Below, one piece after another: positions 1 through 12,200 of a stretch of DNA of 64,000 bases (position 1 is its first letter; every line of letters starts with the position of its first letter). The notes beneath the pieces are model-generated. The model searched no databases and had not been told where the DNA came from. It saw only the letters and a program-made list of their open reading frames with translations. A program made the position numbers and the translations under genes. Source of the DNA: Apodemus sylvaticus (Eukaryota > Chordata > Mammalia > Rodentia > Muridae); contig NC_067472.1 of assembly GCF_947179515.1 (NCBI RefSeq), positions 104,739,506 through 104,803,505 of the forward strand, read 5' to 3'.

Positions 1-1118
1 GATGTGATATAGCGGGTTTCAGAACACTTCACACTCTAACCAGCTGCTATTTACTTATTATATCTGCTCCTTAAATGAAACTTATTTGCCATTCCCCCCC
101 CCTTTTTTTAAAGTTACAGATCTCATTACTATAGCATCCATTTTGGAAGCTACTCAAAAGTTCTTTCTGCCTTGATAAAGTTAGTGGTAAACATGGAGAA
201 CTGGCACAGAGTACACAATAATGAAGAAACTTGAGGGGTTGAAATATACTCTGATAAAGATGCAGGTAGAAAAAGATGGATAAGATTTCTGAAGCTGCAG
301 AAGGCTAACCAGAAATCTGAGAATGAATGGATGAATGGACAGGACGGGGCACACATATCTGTCACTCACCATTCTTGCCCACCTCTGATTTAAAGTACTT
401 TTGAGTTGGTTTAACCATGGAGTAATTAGATACTTGGTGCCTGGGGAATGGGAAGCCACCATGCCTGGGAACCTGCTTATGCCTAACTCACACCTGATGC
501 TTCCCATTATCAATACTACAGTGTGAGAGCCTGGACTTTCACATGCATTTTTAAAATATGATCTCTGCCCTTCCATTTTTTTGCTTACTCTATAGGCATA
601 GTGAACACAGGTATTTCCGACTAATTCTATGGTCTTGACTGAGTGCTGTTTAAATATAGGAAGTATGTGAGGTTGAGAAATAAACACTTTTGAGAGCTGA
701 ATCAAGTGACTTGAAGATAATAATTTCAGGACTCTATTTACTAAACCTTTCCAAAACACGTGGAATTATTACATCCAACACGTTAAGTAAAACTCTCTAA
801 ATTACATCAATTCTGTTAATAGTTAATTATTATGTCATAAGTAGTCAAGCATATCGTATAAGTTTGCAACTTAGGTGATAAATTATAAACATTGGTTCAG
901 TGACAATCAAATCAGTTCATTGTGCAAAATGAAGAGTGTGTCATTTGTCCTTTTTTACTCTCTGTCTCTACTCCATTTGTAAGAGTGGTTTTCTTATAAA
1001 AAGACCACGATCTGTGTGAAGAAGGTGACAAGGTCAGTGCACTACTAATGTTCCTAAAACTCTAGACCTCCACTTAAATAATGAATGAGGTCTACAATTT
1101 TATTCTTGGAATTTTTCT

Positions 1119-1137
1119 TTTCTTTTCTTTTTCTTTT

Positions 1138-1170
<33 letters not shown>

Positions 1171-1322
1171 GATTTGGCTTTTTTGAGACAGGGTTTCTCT
1201 GTATAGCCCTAGCTGTCCTGGAACTCACTCTGTAGACCAGGCTGGCCTCAAACTCAGAAATCTGCCTGCTTCTGCCTCCCAGAGTGTTGGGATTACAGGT
1301 GTGTGTCACCACCGCCTGGCTA
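1119..1322 (-). mobile_element. B1 SINE with long T tract
   Basis: On the minus strand the element reads from the head complement 'cgcctggct' to a B1 body with 'ctcagaaatctgcctgct', ending in a poly-T/TTTTC tract. A perfect 14-bp target-site duplication, cttggaatttttct, flanks it at 1105-1118 and 1323-1336. Confidence 0.92.
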
Positions 1323-1750
1323 CTTGGAATTTTTCTAATTGAAGGTAGCAATAAGGTTATTTATTTAGTAGATGGTAGAAGTTCTCAAAGTGGGATTCAG
1401 GGGAACACGGGAGACAGTGAAGGCCCATTTAAGGCACCCTTGTGGTCACAATTATTTTTCAAGAAGCACTAAGACAGTATTAGCCTTTCCACTCTTATTT
1501 CCTCCAGAAGCATGTAAAAGTTTCCAGAGAATGGATAAATATGGATGACTCAATGGCTCTGATAGTCAGAGAAATCAATTCTTGGACATTCTGTTGTCTT
1601 AAAGTTTCTAAGTTTGAATTTCTAATATAGTAATTATACCCACATCAACAAAAGCTTAAGATTCAATATTTTTTTAAAAGCAAAAAGTAGCTCTGGAGCA
1701 AACAAACAAACAAACAAAAAACCACGGGAGAGTCACTAGAGAGGCTCCCT

Positions 1751-1875
1751 GCACTTCAAAAGCACAGGTAGAGGGATCTCAGAATATGAAGCCAGCCTGG
1801 TCTAGAGTGAGTTCCAGGACAGCCAGGGCTATACAGGGAAACCCTATCTTGAAAAACCAGGAAAAAAAAAAAAGG
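1751..1875 (+). mobile_element. B1 SINE, 5'-truncated
   Basis: Contains the B1 core 'gccagcctggtctagagtga' and 'gttccaggacagccagggct', ending in an A run. The first part of the element is missing; an (AAAC)n stretch precedes it at 1700-1720. Confidence 0.85.
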
Positions 1876-1965
1876 TTTTATTCTACAATTGCTTGAAGAC
1901 ATACACTCATATCAATTCTTGCCTTTGTATTGACTCTTCCTTCCTTTAAAGTTGTTACTACTATT

Positions 1966-2111
1966 AGCTGTGTGGTGGTGGTACATGCCTTTTAATCCCA
2001 GTATTCATGAGGAAGAAGTAGGCAGAGCTCTGAGTTCGAAGTTAACCTGGTCTACAGAGTGAGTTCCAGGACAGCCAAGACTACACGGTAAAACTGTCTC
2101 AAAAACCAAAC
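1966..2111 (+). mobile_element. B1 SINE
   Basis: Near full length: head 'gctgtgtggtggtggtac', body 'ctacagagtgagttccagga', tail 'ctcaaaaaccaaac'. Confidence 0.9.
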
Positions 2112-2984
2112 TTGTTCTTTAAGGTCAAATAATTTCTTCAACGTGTGCGTGTGTGTGTAATTTCACTTACATGAGATTATTGGAATAATCCAGATTACAT
2201 AAATCCAAATTTATCCAGACAAAATAATAATAGGCAGAAAGTGGTGAAAGAGGAGTTAGGAGTTACTGTGCACCGGCTGGAGTTTAGGTTAGTGAAGATG
2301 AAAAAGTCCTTGGGTTAGATGGTTCTAATAGCTTCATAATAATGAACACAATCTTAACTGGCTTAAACAGGGAGTTTTATGTTATGTATATTTTACTACA
2401 ACTTTTTGAAAGTTAGTTTTCTTGAATTCATAAAACATCTACTATTAACATGTTCATTCAGTACTTGTATTTACCATTATACTGAGCATTCTAACCAGTG
2501 CAATAAAAAAAATGTTAAGTTAGGAAAAAAGTATTTATTTCATATAAAATTATTTTTATTTAATTCAACATGAACATGATCACTGAAAACTGTAGAGCCT
2601 ACACAAAAATTACTAAACAAACACCATTATAAAGTCAACAAAAAAAGAAAAGAGTACAAGATATAAGATCATACAGCTGACTACATCTGTCAAGACTGGC
2701 CACAGCCACATTTTTATTTACATGTGTATGTACTTCACTAGCATCACCAGACTCCATTAAAATTTGTTCCTTTAACACTACTGGATCCTGGGCCAAACTC
2801 TGTAACTGTTTCAACAGGAGCAATGTATCAGAGAGTCTGTGTGAACTCTGAGATTCTCATAAAAGGTGATCTTGGCTTTGCTTGACATCTCCTTCTACTC
2901 TTTCCCCCTACGATTTGTCCCTGGAAACCAACCATAATATTGTGAGAAACCCTAAGAGACAAAAGGAAGCAATGAGCAGAGGCT

Positions 2985-3236
2985 CTACTTGACAGCCATG
3001 GAAGTCTTAGCCCTAAGGCAGCACCAACCATCAAGTATGTACGAAAGCAAGCCCCTAGGTTCAGCTGTTAGCCTTTAAACCACACTAGCTGATACCAGGT
3101 GGTGCAGAGATAAGTTCTACCTATTGGATTCTAACCAAAGTGCAGATGTGACAGCAAAATAGATGGTGCTACTGTTTCAGGCCACAAAACTGCAGTGATT
3201 TGTTACAGTCACAGAGCATCATAGTAACTAGGACAG
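2985..3236 (+). mobile_element. Ancient MaLR/MLT-like LTR end
   Basis: The 3' part resembles the ends of MLT1-type LTRs: 'caggccacaaaactgcagtg' followed by 'atttgttacagtcacagagc' and 'tagtaactaggacag'. Heavily diverged; the left limit is a guess. Confidence 0.5.
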
Positions 3237-3559
3237 ATCAATATCTAAAAACATTAATTTTATTTCTAGACATTAGCAAAAAAATATTGAAAGAAAAGAC
3301 TAAAATATAACAGCTGTTATAACAGTAGATGATATTACTTGGGAATAAATTTAACAAAATATGTGCAAGATTGGCAATATAGGCAGAACCATGCAATGAG
3401 TGTACAACTGGCTCGAGCGCCTGTAAGCCTAGATGAGGCTGGTGAATGTGATGTTAGAGCAGAGAAGCCAGAGTGCTCTCTCTAGTCAGAGACACACAAC
3501 AGGAACTCATAATTGGAATCTATCCTGCTACTGCTAGCTTATTAATGAGGTAGTCTATA

Positions 3560-3815
3560 TAAAGGATATAGCAGCAGAGAATTATCCCAGCCTATAGCCA
3601 TCAAGAAAATGAGAAATTGACCCAATCATGGGAGAGTGGACTTTGCCAATATGACGGACCTTGGAAACAGATTATTTCCTAGAATATCCAGATAACAGAG
3701 CTCAGACAATGCCTTAATTCTTGTGAGGCCTGAGGCATAAAACCGAGCAAAGTCCATCTAGACTTCTGACTTATGAAACTTTGAAATGATAATGATGGGG
3801 TGTAAAAATGTACTA
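3560..3815 (+). mobile_element. Second MLT-like LTR end
   Basis: The stretch 'cttgtgaggcctgaggcata' then 'gacttctgacttatgaaact' matches the order of conserved words near the 3' end of MLT1 LTRs. It lies in the same orientation as the one ending at 3236; whether the two belong to one insertion is unclear. Confidence 0.5.
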
Positions 3816-4637
3816 TATTCTAATAGGAACCAAATATAATAACAAAGGAAAACAAAAATATTCTAAGTATTAGTTGTGATTATGACTCCTAATACTCTGC
3901 TTTTCTGCCTTGGGCTTAGGGAGCTGGGGATCAAATCCTAGCCTGGTAGCTTCCAGGAAAGTCCTATCCCTCCACTCCTGCCACTCTACACACTACTATT
4001 ATGGTTTTATGCATTCTCAGCTCTGTGCCTCTCACTCAGACTCCTAGAGGATATGAACAGATTACATGGCTATGGTGACTAATAAGAACATTCACATTTA
4101 TTTCTAATCAAACAGTCACATACACCTAAGGACTATCATACTGAGGATGTAGTTTAGAGCCTTACAACTACATTATCAATACCTGTCACATGAAATCTAA
4201 AACAGATGGTTGAAGGGAATTATGGGGCTGGGGAGTTGATTCCATTTTGAGAAATTTTGACCAGAGAGAAAGAAACACATGGAGAAGGACAAGGGCAAGG
4301 CTGCAGATTTGAGAATAATAAAAACGTAAGAAACTAGGTCAACTGACTCATCTTTCAAGAAAGAAGATGTAAGGCAGGAGAGGCAATGAGCCAGGTTGAG
4401 ATATGGAGGGTGTCATGCTAAGTCATCAGTGAACAAACATTATTTTTATGCTACTTCATGAAACTAACTAATATAAATAGGCAATAGAAGTGTAACAGCT
4501 AGCTACAGCACAGACATCAGAACTGTAACTAAAATAAATGAGAAAGACTTATGGGTCGATGGTGAGCAAGAAAAGGGTGTGAACACCAATGTTTTCCCTT
4601 TTCATCTGACAAACAATAGCAGCAAAACAGTATGCAG

Positions 4638-4752
4638 CAGGATGTGGTAGTACAGTTCTTGGGAGGAGGAATCAATGCCACACTTACTTACATAGTGAGC
4701 ACGAGGCCAGTGTGTACTACATGAACACACTGAACTTGCCTCACAAAATAAA
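4638..4752 (+). mobile_element. Degenerate B1-like SINE
   Basis: Only scattered B1 words remain ('gatgtggtagtaca', 'cttgggagg', 'cgaggccagtg'), ending in an A-rich tail that abuts the B2 at 4759. Confidence 0.4.
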
Positions 4753-4758
4753 AGAATT

Positions 4759-4950
4759 GGGGCTGGAGAGATGGCTCAGTGGTTAGGAGCATTGACTGCT
4801 CTTCCAGAGGTCCTGAGTTCAATTCCCAGCAACCACATGGTGGCTCACAACCATCTGCAATGGGGTCTGATGCCCTCTTCTAGTATGTCAGAAGACAGAT
4901 ACAGTGTACTCATATACATAAGAAAAATAAATCTTTTTTTTTTTAAAAAG
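4759..4950 (+). mobile_element. B2 SINE
   Basis: Complete tRNA-derived head 'ggggctggagagatggctca', body 'caaccacatggtggctcaca' and the usual 'aataaatctttttt' tail. This is one of the better preserved B2 copies. Confidence 0.94.
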
Positions 4951-5460
4951 TTTCTTTTTATTCTTTTGTCCAATTACCAACCAGGACACATCTATTTAAC
5001 TTTTACTGGAGACCAACATGTTTTTAAAAATAAAACTTCAAGATTATTAAACTTTTAAAGTCTTTCACTAGATCAGGAATACATGAGAAGTATTCCCCAA
5101 GATCACATCTAAATATTTAATATCAACATGAACTTATTCTACGGAGTAATTAAGATGGGGTATTTGATAATTTTAGTTTAAAATTTTCTCAGAAACCAGG
5201 ACATTCACAGCACACTACTGTTTATAATAGTAATACTATTTATTATAGTAACCTTCATTCTAAAGGAGATTCTAAAGCAAGGGGAAAAACACAGAAGATT
5301 ACTAGACTATACTAGACTAGATACCCACTATAATATCAGAGACTTTGACTTACTTCCTTGCTGTATATTAACTACACCTCACTGAACCTCTTATATCTGA
5401 TTAATTAAACAAGCATACCAATATTAGGAAAATATTATAGAAATTAAAGTCTTTAAAAAA

Positions 5461-6868
5461 TGTTTTATTGATTCTTTGTGAATTTTATATCATGTATCCT
5501 ACAATCCCACTGATCTACCCACCACCCTTGCAACTTCCACCAAAAAAGAAAAAAATAAAAATGGGGAGGGGAAAGTCTCTCCATGAAAGTTGTAGTGTGT
5601 CATATGTCACACAGTATATTCTTTTGTCCAGAAAGTTTTATTTGCATATGATCATTACAATGAGTCTCTGGTCTGGATTAAGAACTCTGGTTTCTGCTAC
5701 ATTATCAATACTGGATCCTCACCAGAACTCTTCTCAGTTATCCTGTTGTTTTCCTGTGTCATGGAAGCAAGTCCTGCAGCTTTCGAGCTGCAGCACCGGT
5801 CCTTCATGCACTCCAGCAATTCACAAATGAGATGGATATTGGAGTAGGCCAACTCAGAGCCCAGGATCTGGGTCTGGGTAGAAGCTGGTTCAGCTTATCC
5901 ACTCTCCTGTACCAGGGCCAGTGCTTCTATTTTGCTAAGGCAAGAAGGGAAGCCAGCTCTTTCTTGTGTTCACACTGTTGGCTGGCTCATCTACACCCAG
6001 GCACCAGGATACTGTGATGCCCAGGAAGCAGTTCAGGGGCAGTTCTACACCAAATGCCACCAGAGCCAGCTCTCCCATGCTGCCCAAATGAGGGGTGGGC
6101 CAGGGTTCCTGAGTGTGGTGACCAGAGAGGGCCAGGGCCAGCTCAGAATAGTGCTCAGACAACATGACCTTAAGTGGCACCCCAGACCAGGGACATTAAT
6201 ATTGCCTTTGGTGGTAACACAGGCCTCAGACATCAACTCAGTTCCTATCTGCATCAGGATCACATACCCAGACATGGCCTCGATGCCATCATGGCCTCTG
6301 GTGACAACACAGACCACTCAGATCAGTATGTTCCCTTGCAGCAACACAGGTGGCAGTCTAGACCACTGACATCTGCATGGCTGTTGGTGGTAATTCAGAC
6401 TATAGACATCAACATAGACCCCAGCTGCAACAGGACCACAGAACTAGACAGCCCTCAGTGGCAGCCTGGGCCAAGATGTCACCATGGCCTCACGTGGCAG
6501 CCACTCAGATCTGTATTTTCCTCCGTCCCCTGTATTACACCCATGGACATCAACATGGTTTCAGGCAGCAGCCCAGACCAATGACAAACAGACAGTCTTT
6601 GGTGGCACCACAGGCCACAGAAATCAGCACAGACGGTGGCAATCCTTGGGGCATGGATACAGACATGGCAGCAATCTGGCTGGACCTCTCATGACCTCAC
6701 TCCTTCTATCTGCCTGCTCTTCACCACCATCTAGCCTCAGTTCCATCTCTCCCCATAGTGCACGCAATGGCCAGCTTGGCTTTCTCTTCCATCTCTCCAC
6801 TGTGTATTCCCTATGTCCCATCTCCCCATCACATGTCCGCTCATTGTGTTGGTGTCCACTGATTAAGA
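5461..6868 (-). mobile_element. Old rodent L1 (Lx-like) 3' region with internal sub-repeats
   Basis: GC-rich block in otherwise AT-rich DNA. On the plus strand it opens with 'tttattgattctttgtgaat', the complement of an old L1 3' end, so the element runs on the minus strand. Its middle is built of loosely repeated words such as 'cagacatcaac', 'catggcctc' and 'caacacagg' every 40-90 bp. These keep several frames open by chance over 5830-6700; they are not a gene. The family assignment is from recognition and could instead be a rodent medium-reiterated repeat. Confidence 0.5.
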
Positions 6869-6871
6869 TCT

Positions 6872-7084
6872 TTTTTTTAAAAAGCATTATTTTATTTATG
6901 TTTATGTGTACATGCTCTTGTTTGCCTGTACATGTACAAACTGTATGCATGGGCTTGCAAGTACCAGAAGAGCACACTGGATACTCTGGAACTGAAGTTA
7001 TAGGCAGCTGTGAGCCATTGTAGGTTACCAAACCCAGAAGGGAAGCAATGCCCTTAACCGCTGAGCCCTTTTTCTAGCCTGAGA
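6872..7084 (-). mobile_element. B3 SINE
   Basis: Reads from 'ctagaaaaagggctcagcgg' on the minus strand, with 'ccagaagagcacactgga' visible on the plus strand. Flanked by a 10-bp direct repeat, attaagatct, at 6862-6871 and 7085-7094. Confidence 0.82.
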
Positions 7085-7244
7085 ATTAAGATCTATAAGG
7101 TCGAAAAGTGTCCCATTTGCCTTTGCTTCTTCGTCAGTTTAGCTCAGTAGCTACCACACTATGACTATTAACTGCATATGTCTAAGTAAATGAATAAATC
7201 CTCTGCTTCTAAGGTACCCATTCACACACATGTGCTTGTTTGGT

Positions 7245-7378
7245 TACAGTTTTGTAAATTCAGTATGTAGCTCAAGTTGATCTGGAACTCACTATATATA
7301 CAAGGATGGCTTCAAACTTAGGATCCTCCTGACTCAGCTTCTCAAGTGCTGGAATTAGTTATATAACACCATCCCTGT
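7245..7378 (-). mobile_element. Degenerate B1 SINE
   Basis: Plus strand shows the B1 complement words 'gatctggaactcactatata' and 'cttctcaagtgctggaatta'. Many substitutions, so an old copy. Confidence 0.65.
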
Positions 7379-7382
7379 CTTA

Positions 7383-7447
7383 CCCCCCTCTCCCTCCCTC
7401 CCTCCCTCCTTCCCTTTCTCTCTCTCTACCCCTCTCCCTCTCTCTCC
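7383..7447 (+). repeat. Pyrimidine tract (CCCT)n/(CT)n
   Basis: Almost pure C/T for 65 bp, with ccct and ct units, interrupted by one A. Confidence 0.9.
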
Positions 7448-7636
7448 AGATCCTAACTGGGACCATATAATCATAACATTTACAAAAAGAGACATTTCCC
7501 CCTCCAAAACAGTATATAAGAATTCATAATTACTATGAATTCAATGATAGAAATTTATTGGGTAGCTAAAAACATGATTAATTTGAGTTTTCCAGTTCTG
7601 CAGGTCACAGAATTATCATGAGGAAGAAAATGAGAT

Positions 7637-7759
7637 TTTGGTTGTTTGTTTGTGTTTTATTTTTTATTGAGACAGGGTCTCCCTATATAGGCCTAAGTAT
7701 CCTAGAACTTGTTATATAAATCAGGCTGGGATTAAAGACATGGACTACCACACCTGGCA
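7637..7759 (-). mobile_element. B1 SINE, internally deleted
   Basis: The tail complement 'gttgtttgtttgtg' and 'gagacagggtctccctatat' lead to 'aatcaggctgggattaaaga', so the middle third is missing. Confidence 0.75.
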
Positions 7760-8029
7760 AAATTTATACATAGCATTTAAAAAGAACAATGACAACAAAA
7801 ACAACAAAAAAAATCCCATCTTCATTTGTTTGAAGCAATTTGGTACCTTAGTAAACAATCTACTTAATGTTGATAAAATACATTTGGAGACTTCAAAGTT
7901 AAAATCAAGGATAATTAATCATCAGATGGCTGATCAAGACTAATAACTCCAATTTTGTTTGTGACAGAACAAAGTTTCCCCCCAAATAATGTACTTTCCA
8001 TGATTTATTAAGACCATGTTTTGCTAATG

Positions 8030-8090
8030 ACTGGTCAGGTCTTGTGCATGCTAGGCACATGCCCTACCACTGTGCTAAACCCTTAACCTG
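8030..8090 (-). mobile_element. ID-type SINE fragment
   Basis: 'cttgtgcatgctaggcacat' followed by 'gccctaccactgtgctaaac' is the complement of the ID element body. Confidence 0.6.
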
Positions 8091-8834
8091 GGATTTCATT
8101 TTTGTTGCTGCTTAAGCTAATATAAAATCAATTTTAAAAATATACACAGGGGGAAGTATCTTCAGGTTGAGCATAAAATCCCTGATTCAATTAGCTAAAA
8201 TCTAAAATACTCTAAATTCTGAAGCACTTCTGATCCCAAGAATTTCAGATAAAAAATATTCAACTTATAGTTATCCAATCTGATCTAAAAGTAGACACAT
8301 ATAAGATATATGGAGTCACTACTTTTAATTACAACATATACTTAAGATTTATTCTCAACAAACACATTGTCTGAAATTGCAAATAGTATTCTCTAAAGAA
8401 ACCATGTTAGGAGTTTGCTGTTAGCCCTTGTAAGTTTGTAGCACTATGTAATAACACTTAGTAGGACCTAAAACAGCCGAAAGTCTGGTTCCAATACATT
8501 TGGAGAGGTGGGTAAGCAGATTTCTCATGGGCTGCTTTCATTATTATAACTTGCATTCTGATCACCAGCAGTCACAGCAAGACAGAAAAAAATTGCAATA
8601 TGGTATTTTTAGTACAGTACTTCCTCCAACACTTGTTTTTCCCTGAAGCTCCCAGGAAGTGCCTTGCCTCTACTTTCAAGGAATAAACTTGTTTCTGGAC
8701 AGAGTTGATATCTTTTCCAGAGCTGGAGGAAAGAACGCCTGTACCAGCTGCAGCTGCACTCTAACTGCTGATCTCTTAGCAAACAATTCAAAACAGCAGG
8801 GTTTGCTGCACAGTCATAAGACTCCTTCAACTGA

Positions 8835-8998
8835 GGCCAGGCTGTGATGGTGCATGCCTTTAATCTTAGTACTCAGGAGGCAGAAGCAGGAAGAACTCTG
8901 AGTACTAGGCCAGCCTGGTCTACAGAGTGAGTTCCAAAACAGCCAGGGCAACACAGAGAAACCCTGTCTCAAAACAAATCAAAAACAAAAACCAAACA
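8835..8998 (+). mobile_element. B1 SINE
   Basis: Full-length, head 'ggccaggctgtgatggtg', body 'ggccagcctggtctacagag', tail of AAAAC units. Confidence 0.9.
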
Positions 8999-9537
8999 AA
9001 GATAACATAAGAATTATATATCTGAAAAGGGTTGGTTTAAAAATATATCCTGAACTATCAGCCTTTTTCTGGTGGTTCAGAAGACATACAAAAGTTCTAA
9101 ACAGCGTCAATATTTTGGTTTCACTGACTATAATCTCAGGCAATCGTACAAAAGCATTCCCCAACCCAAGAGTTATTACCTCATATCTTATATACCCATC
9201 TTCTTATCTTAAAAATCCATAATTGCTAAATATAATACAATTGTTTACTGTGATTTGGGTTTAACATTTTTTTCTTTCTGTGGTGTTGTAGATCAACTTT
9301 AGGCCTCACACACAAGATAGATAACTGCTAAAGCTTTAATGCCAGTCCTAAACATTTTCTTACACTAAAAATTAGTTTAAGGTTACTAAATCAACCAAAT
9401 AATAGCAAGAGCATTCCAATAATATACAAAAATAACTATAATACTATAACTCAACCTCTCACAACTAACAGCTAGTTCACAAACTACATTCCTAATGAAG
9501 CAAAATTACCACAATTACCACCACAAAATTACATTAC

Positions 9538-9666
9538 CTTCATAATGTTAACTAAATCTGTTTGATAGTAGCGGTCCTGATGTGCATTTGCTGCTGCTAG
9601 CGTAAGAAGATAATCATTCCTTGCATGGGTAGCTTTGGTATTACATTCAGATCGCCGGGCTTTTAA
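9538..9666 (-). CDS. Fchsd2: Fchsd2 coding exon, F-BAR 'ARNDYLL' helix (129 nt)
   Basis: Acceptor 'actgtgttgtag' opens a phase-0 exon of exactly 43 codons: LKARRSECNTKAT, then HARNDYLLTLAAANAHQDR, then YYQTDLVNIMK, ending at donor AAG|gtaatg. The 'ARN.YLL.L...NA....YY..DL' pattern is the conserved third-helix signature of FCH/srGAP/Nwk-type F-BAR domains. Because both ends are phase 0, this exon could be skipped in frame, though that would remove part of the dimer core. It is the last Fchsd2 exon I can find in the window. The following exon must lie left of position 1. Confidence 0.97.
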
Positions 9667-9747
9667 CTACAACACAGTAAACAAAACCAAAATATTAGTG
9701 CAACTGACATTGCACTGCAAAACATGTATGACTACTACTCTTAGAAG

Positions 9748-9842
9748 GATGGTGGGATATGTTTGTAAACCCAGTTCTTGGCAGGTTGAGGTAGGAAGAT
9801 CTTGAGTTTGAGAGCAGACTGGGCTACATAAACAAGACCCTG
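9748..9842 (+). mobile_element. Degenerate B1/B4-like SINE
   Basis: B1-like words 'gatggtgggatatg', 'ggcaggttgaggtaggaaga' and 'gactgggctacataaacaag'. It begins about 80 nt upstream (in transcript terms) of the 129-nt exon. Confidence 0.6.
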
Positions 9843-10121
9843 ACAAGATTAAATGGGGTTTGTACTGGTAACTAGTACTAGTATGTAATGAATATGTTTC
9901 ACCAAAAGTAAAGAACCAAGTAGAAAAAAATATCTTATGAATATAAAAAGTATTCATTATTATTAAGAAATGAAACATATAACTACATATAGAAGAGTAC
10001 TTTAAAATAACTTTTGTAAACTTTAAAAATGTTTATACATAAGCATGGGATCTATATCATTCCTGCATGTCCCCTTCCCACCGTGTCCCCTCCCAAACTG
10101 CATGCATATATATAACACAAA

Positions 10122-10143
10122 TGTATATATATATATATATATG
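10122..10143 (+). repeat. (TA)n microsatellite
   Basis: About eleven TA units, followed by short CA-rich sequence. Confidence 0.9.
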
Positions 10144-10636
10144 TTTGTAAAATACACACACATACTTGTATCACACATGTATATATAACCGAATGAATAC
10201 ATTTAGTTTGCCTGTAAGTTCCTGGGTCTGGGGCTAACCATTTGGGATTGAATAACCTATTTAAAAGCTTATCCCTGGAAGAAATGGATTCTCCCTCTCT
10301 TAGAAGCACTGAAGACCTACAGTTCTTTATCAAAGAGTGAAATTTTCCTTGTCTGTGTTGACATGTCAGCTGTAGTGTCATTATGCGCTGATCTTATTCT
10401 GGCATTGATACAATTAAAGGCTCATGGGTACATATTCCTAGTCACATCTAGGGAAGACTATATAACAGTGAAAGTATCTTAATTTTATTTAACATATTTC
10501 TGAAACCTCCTATAGAAACTCAAAATATTTTGCTCATTTTATTCAGGTGTGAAAATAAAGGGTTTGAAATTAAATACATTACCTTCTAAAACACTGGTAA
10601 ACGTAGAGAACTAGGAAACAGTTTATTTACATTAAA

Positions 10637-10815
10637 TTTTTTTGTAATATTGATTTATTTGTTGGAGGGGTGTGAGCACTTGCTATGCATGCTTGCTAGA
10701 GGAGAACACACAGGAAGTAGGTTCTTTCTTTCCATTAAGTAGAATCTTGGAATTGATCTCAGGTCATCAAGCTTGGCTGAAAGTACCTTTATCTGCTGAG
10801 CCAACTCACTCTCCA
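10637..10815 (-). mobile_element. B3-type SINE
   Basis: Plus strand ends with the head complement 'ctgctgagccaactcactct' and contains 'ggaattgatctcaggtcatc'. Confidence 0.7.
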
Positions 10816-11292
10816 AAAACTATTTAAACATTCCTAATGTTCCCAAAATGCCTGCCTTCTGCTGGGGAGCTTCACAGGAAAGACAACTCACCAGCTTGCT
10901 TAATAGCAATTCCACAATTCAAAGGCCCATATGAAAAAGTTCTGGCCCAAAAGGACTGCTAAGAGTTATGTCTGAGACAAATAGATTTTGAGCAAGCACT
11001 TCCTAAAATCCCTGTACTGTATCTCTGAACCAGGAAATAAAGATAAGGATATATAAAAGCAGGTAAGGATAAGAAACCTATCCTTAAAGCAGTCTTGAAA
11101 AGAAAGCTGTGCCCAAAGTGTCAACAGCTATGTGGCAAATCCACATATAGGGAGAAAAGCTCTTGTTTGAGTTATTGGCATTAAAGTGGTTTTCCAACAT
11201 AGCAGAAACCCACCTTTACCCTTGATAGAGTCAAATGATTATTTATAAGCCCAGAGGATTCTTACATGTAATATATACTGTTCAAAACTCAC

Positions 11293-11347
11293 CTTTACAC
11301 TTGCTTTCTGTAAACTGATTCTTGATTGAAAAAGACTAAGTTTAGAC
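11293..11347 (-). CDS. Fchsd2: Fchsd2 coding exon, short F-BAR helix segment (55 nt)
   Basis: Acceptor 'tttttattatag' is followed by G, which completes lysine, then the 18 codons SKLSLFQSRISLQKASVK, and a strong donor AAG|gtgagt. The sequence continues the second F-BAR helix. At 55 nt it is one of two very small exons here, and it is again not divisible by three. Flanking introns are only 1.6 kb and 4.7 kb, short compared with the 28-kb intron upstream, so this exon and the 129-nt exon are closely paired. Confidence 0.95.
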
Positions 11348-12116
11348 CTATAATAAAAATAGAAAAGCATATTTAAAAAGATTATAGACTATATAGTGAA
11401 ATTACCTTATATCATAATTACTTAACTTTAAATGATCCTTTCAAGACACTGTTCTAAAACTGAGTTAAAACTGGAAAAACCAAGAGTGACGCTTATTGTT
11501 TTTATCTGTATTTATCAAGTCGGAATACTATCAGAATGCAATCCACAGGCTCTGGAGACCCCGACCCCTGCGATAAGTTATTCATGTTTGCTGGCCAACC
11601 CGTATTCCCTTCAACTTGTAAAGGTATTCTGAAGTAACTTAGAAGGGCCTTGAATTCCATCCTATATGATTCTGAGTGCGCTATTTAGACATTTTCCATT
11701 CAGTATTGGTAGACTTAATTTTGTGAAAGGAACCATAATATAACCATAAGTAGTAAAAATATGTTGTTTTTATAAATATTTTAAAACTAGAGATAACTGC
11801 ACAGAGAAAAGTCAATAGGCAAATGCTAAGTGAACTAGCAAGATTCTGTCACCAGTGATTTTTCTGAAGCTGCAAGGTTTGTCTTGATTGCAGTGTCATG
11901 GTGATTGCCATGGGAGAATTCAACACATGTGCTGGCAGCTACGCCTTAATATTAAGTACAGTCTCAGACCACTTGGGATTAGAAACAAAGCAGTCAGTCT
12001 CTGAAGAGTTGCAAAAGCGGACTCTTAGTTCTAACTAGAGAGAAGACAACCAGAGACAAACATGCACTCTCCATAACTCTTTACTGTTTAAAAAAAGATA
12101 GATGTGATCTTCCTGT

Positions 12117-12200
12117 AGGTGATTTGAGTTTGTGCTAGACCACCTGCCTAGTAGTAAGCCCTAGGTTTAATTAACAGCATCAAAACAGACAAACAAAACT
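12117..12200 (+). mobile_element. ID-type SINE fragment
   Basis: 'ctagaccacctgcctagtag' and 'aagccctaggtttaattaac' follow the ID body, ending in an A-rich tail. Confidence 0.55.

Larger units (their letters stand above)
1..9537 (-). other. Fchsd2: Fchsd2 intron downstream of the 129-nt exon (partial)
   Basis: Intronic. It holds B1, B2, B3, ID, MaLR-like LTR ends and an old L1 3' region listed separately. I recognise nothing in 1-1100, 2112-2980, 3820-4630, 4955-5455, 7760-8030, 8100-8830 and 9000-9537 beyond AT-rich unique sequence. I searched both strands for the next expected Fchsd2 exon and did not find it. Confidence 0.85.
9667..11292 (-). other. Fchsd2: Fchsd2 intron, 1.6 kb
   Basis: Holds a degenerate B1/B4-like SINE, a (TA)n tract and a B3-type SINE. 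The stretches 10145-10630 and 10820-11290 are AT-rich with nothing recognised. Confidence 0.9.

Noticed and set aside
181..759. 192-codon open frame on the minus strand
   Set aside because: No family resemblance and composition typical of chance translation; no splice borders fitting Fchsd2 phase.
2635..3034. Two adjacent minus-strand frames with a fairly protein-like look (LLKQLQSLAQDPVVLKEQ)
   Set aside because: They do not match the next Fchsd2 residues and run partly into an MLT-like LTR. No parent gene was recognised, so not called as a retrocopy.
5468..7023. Cluster of overlapping open frames of 80-180 codons on both strands
   Set aside because: They lie in a GC-rich old repeat with internal sub-repeats and a B3 SINE. 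Many frames are open at once, there are no splice or start signals, and no protein family is recognisable.
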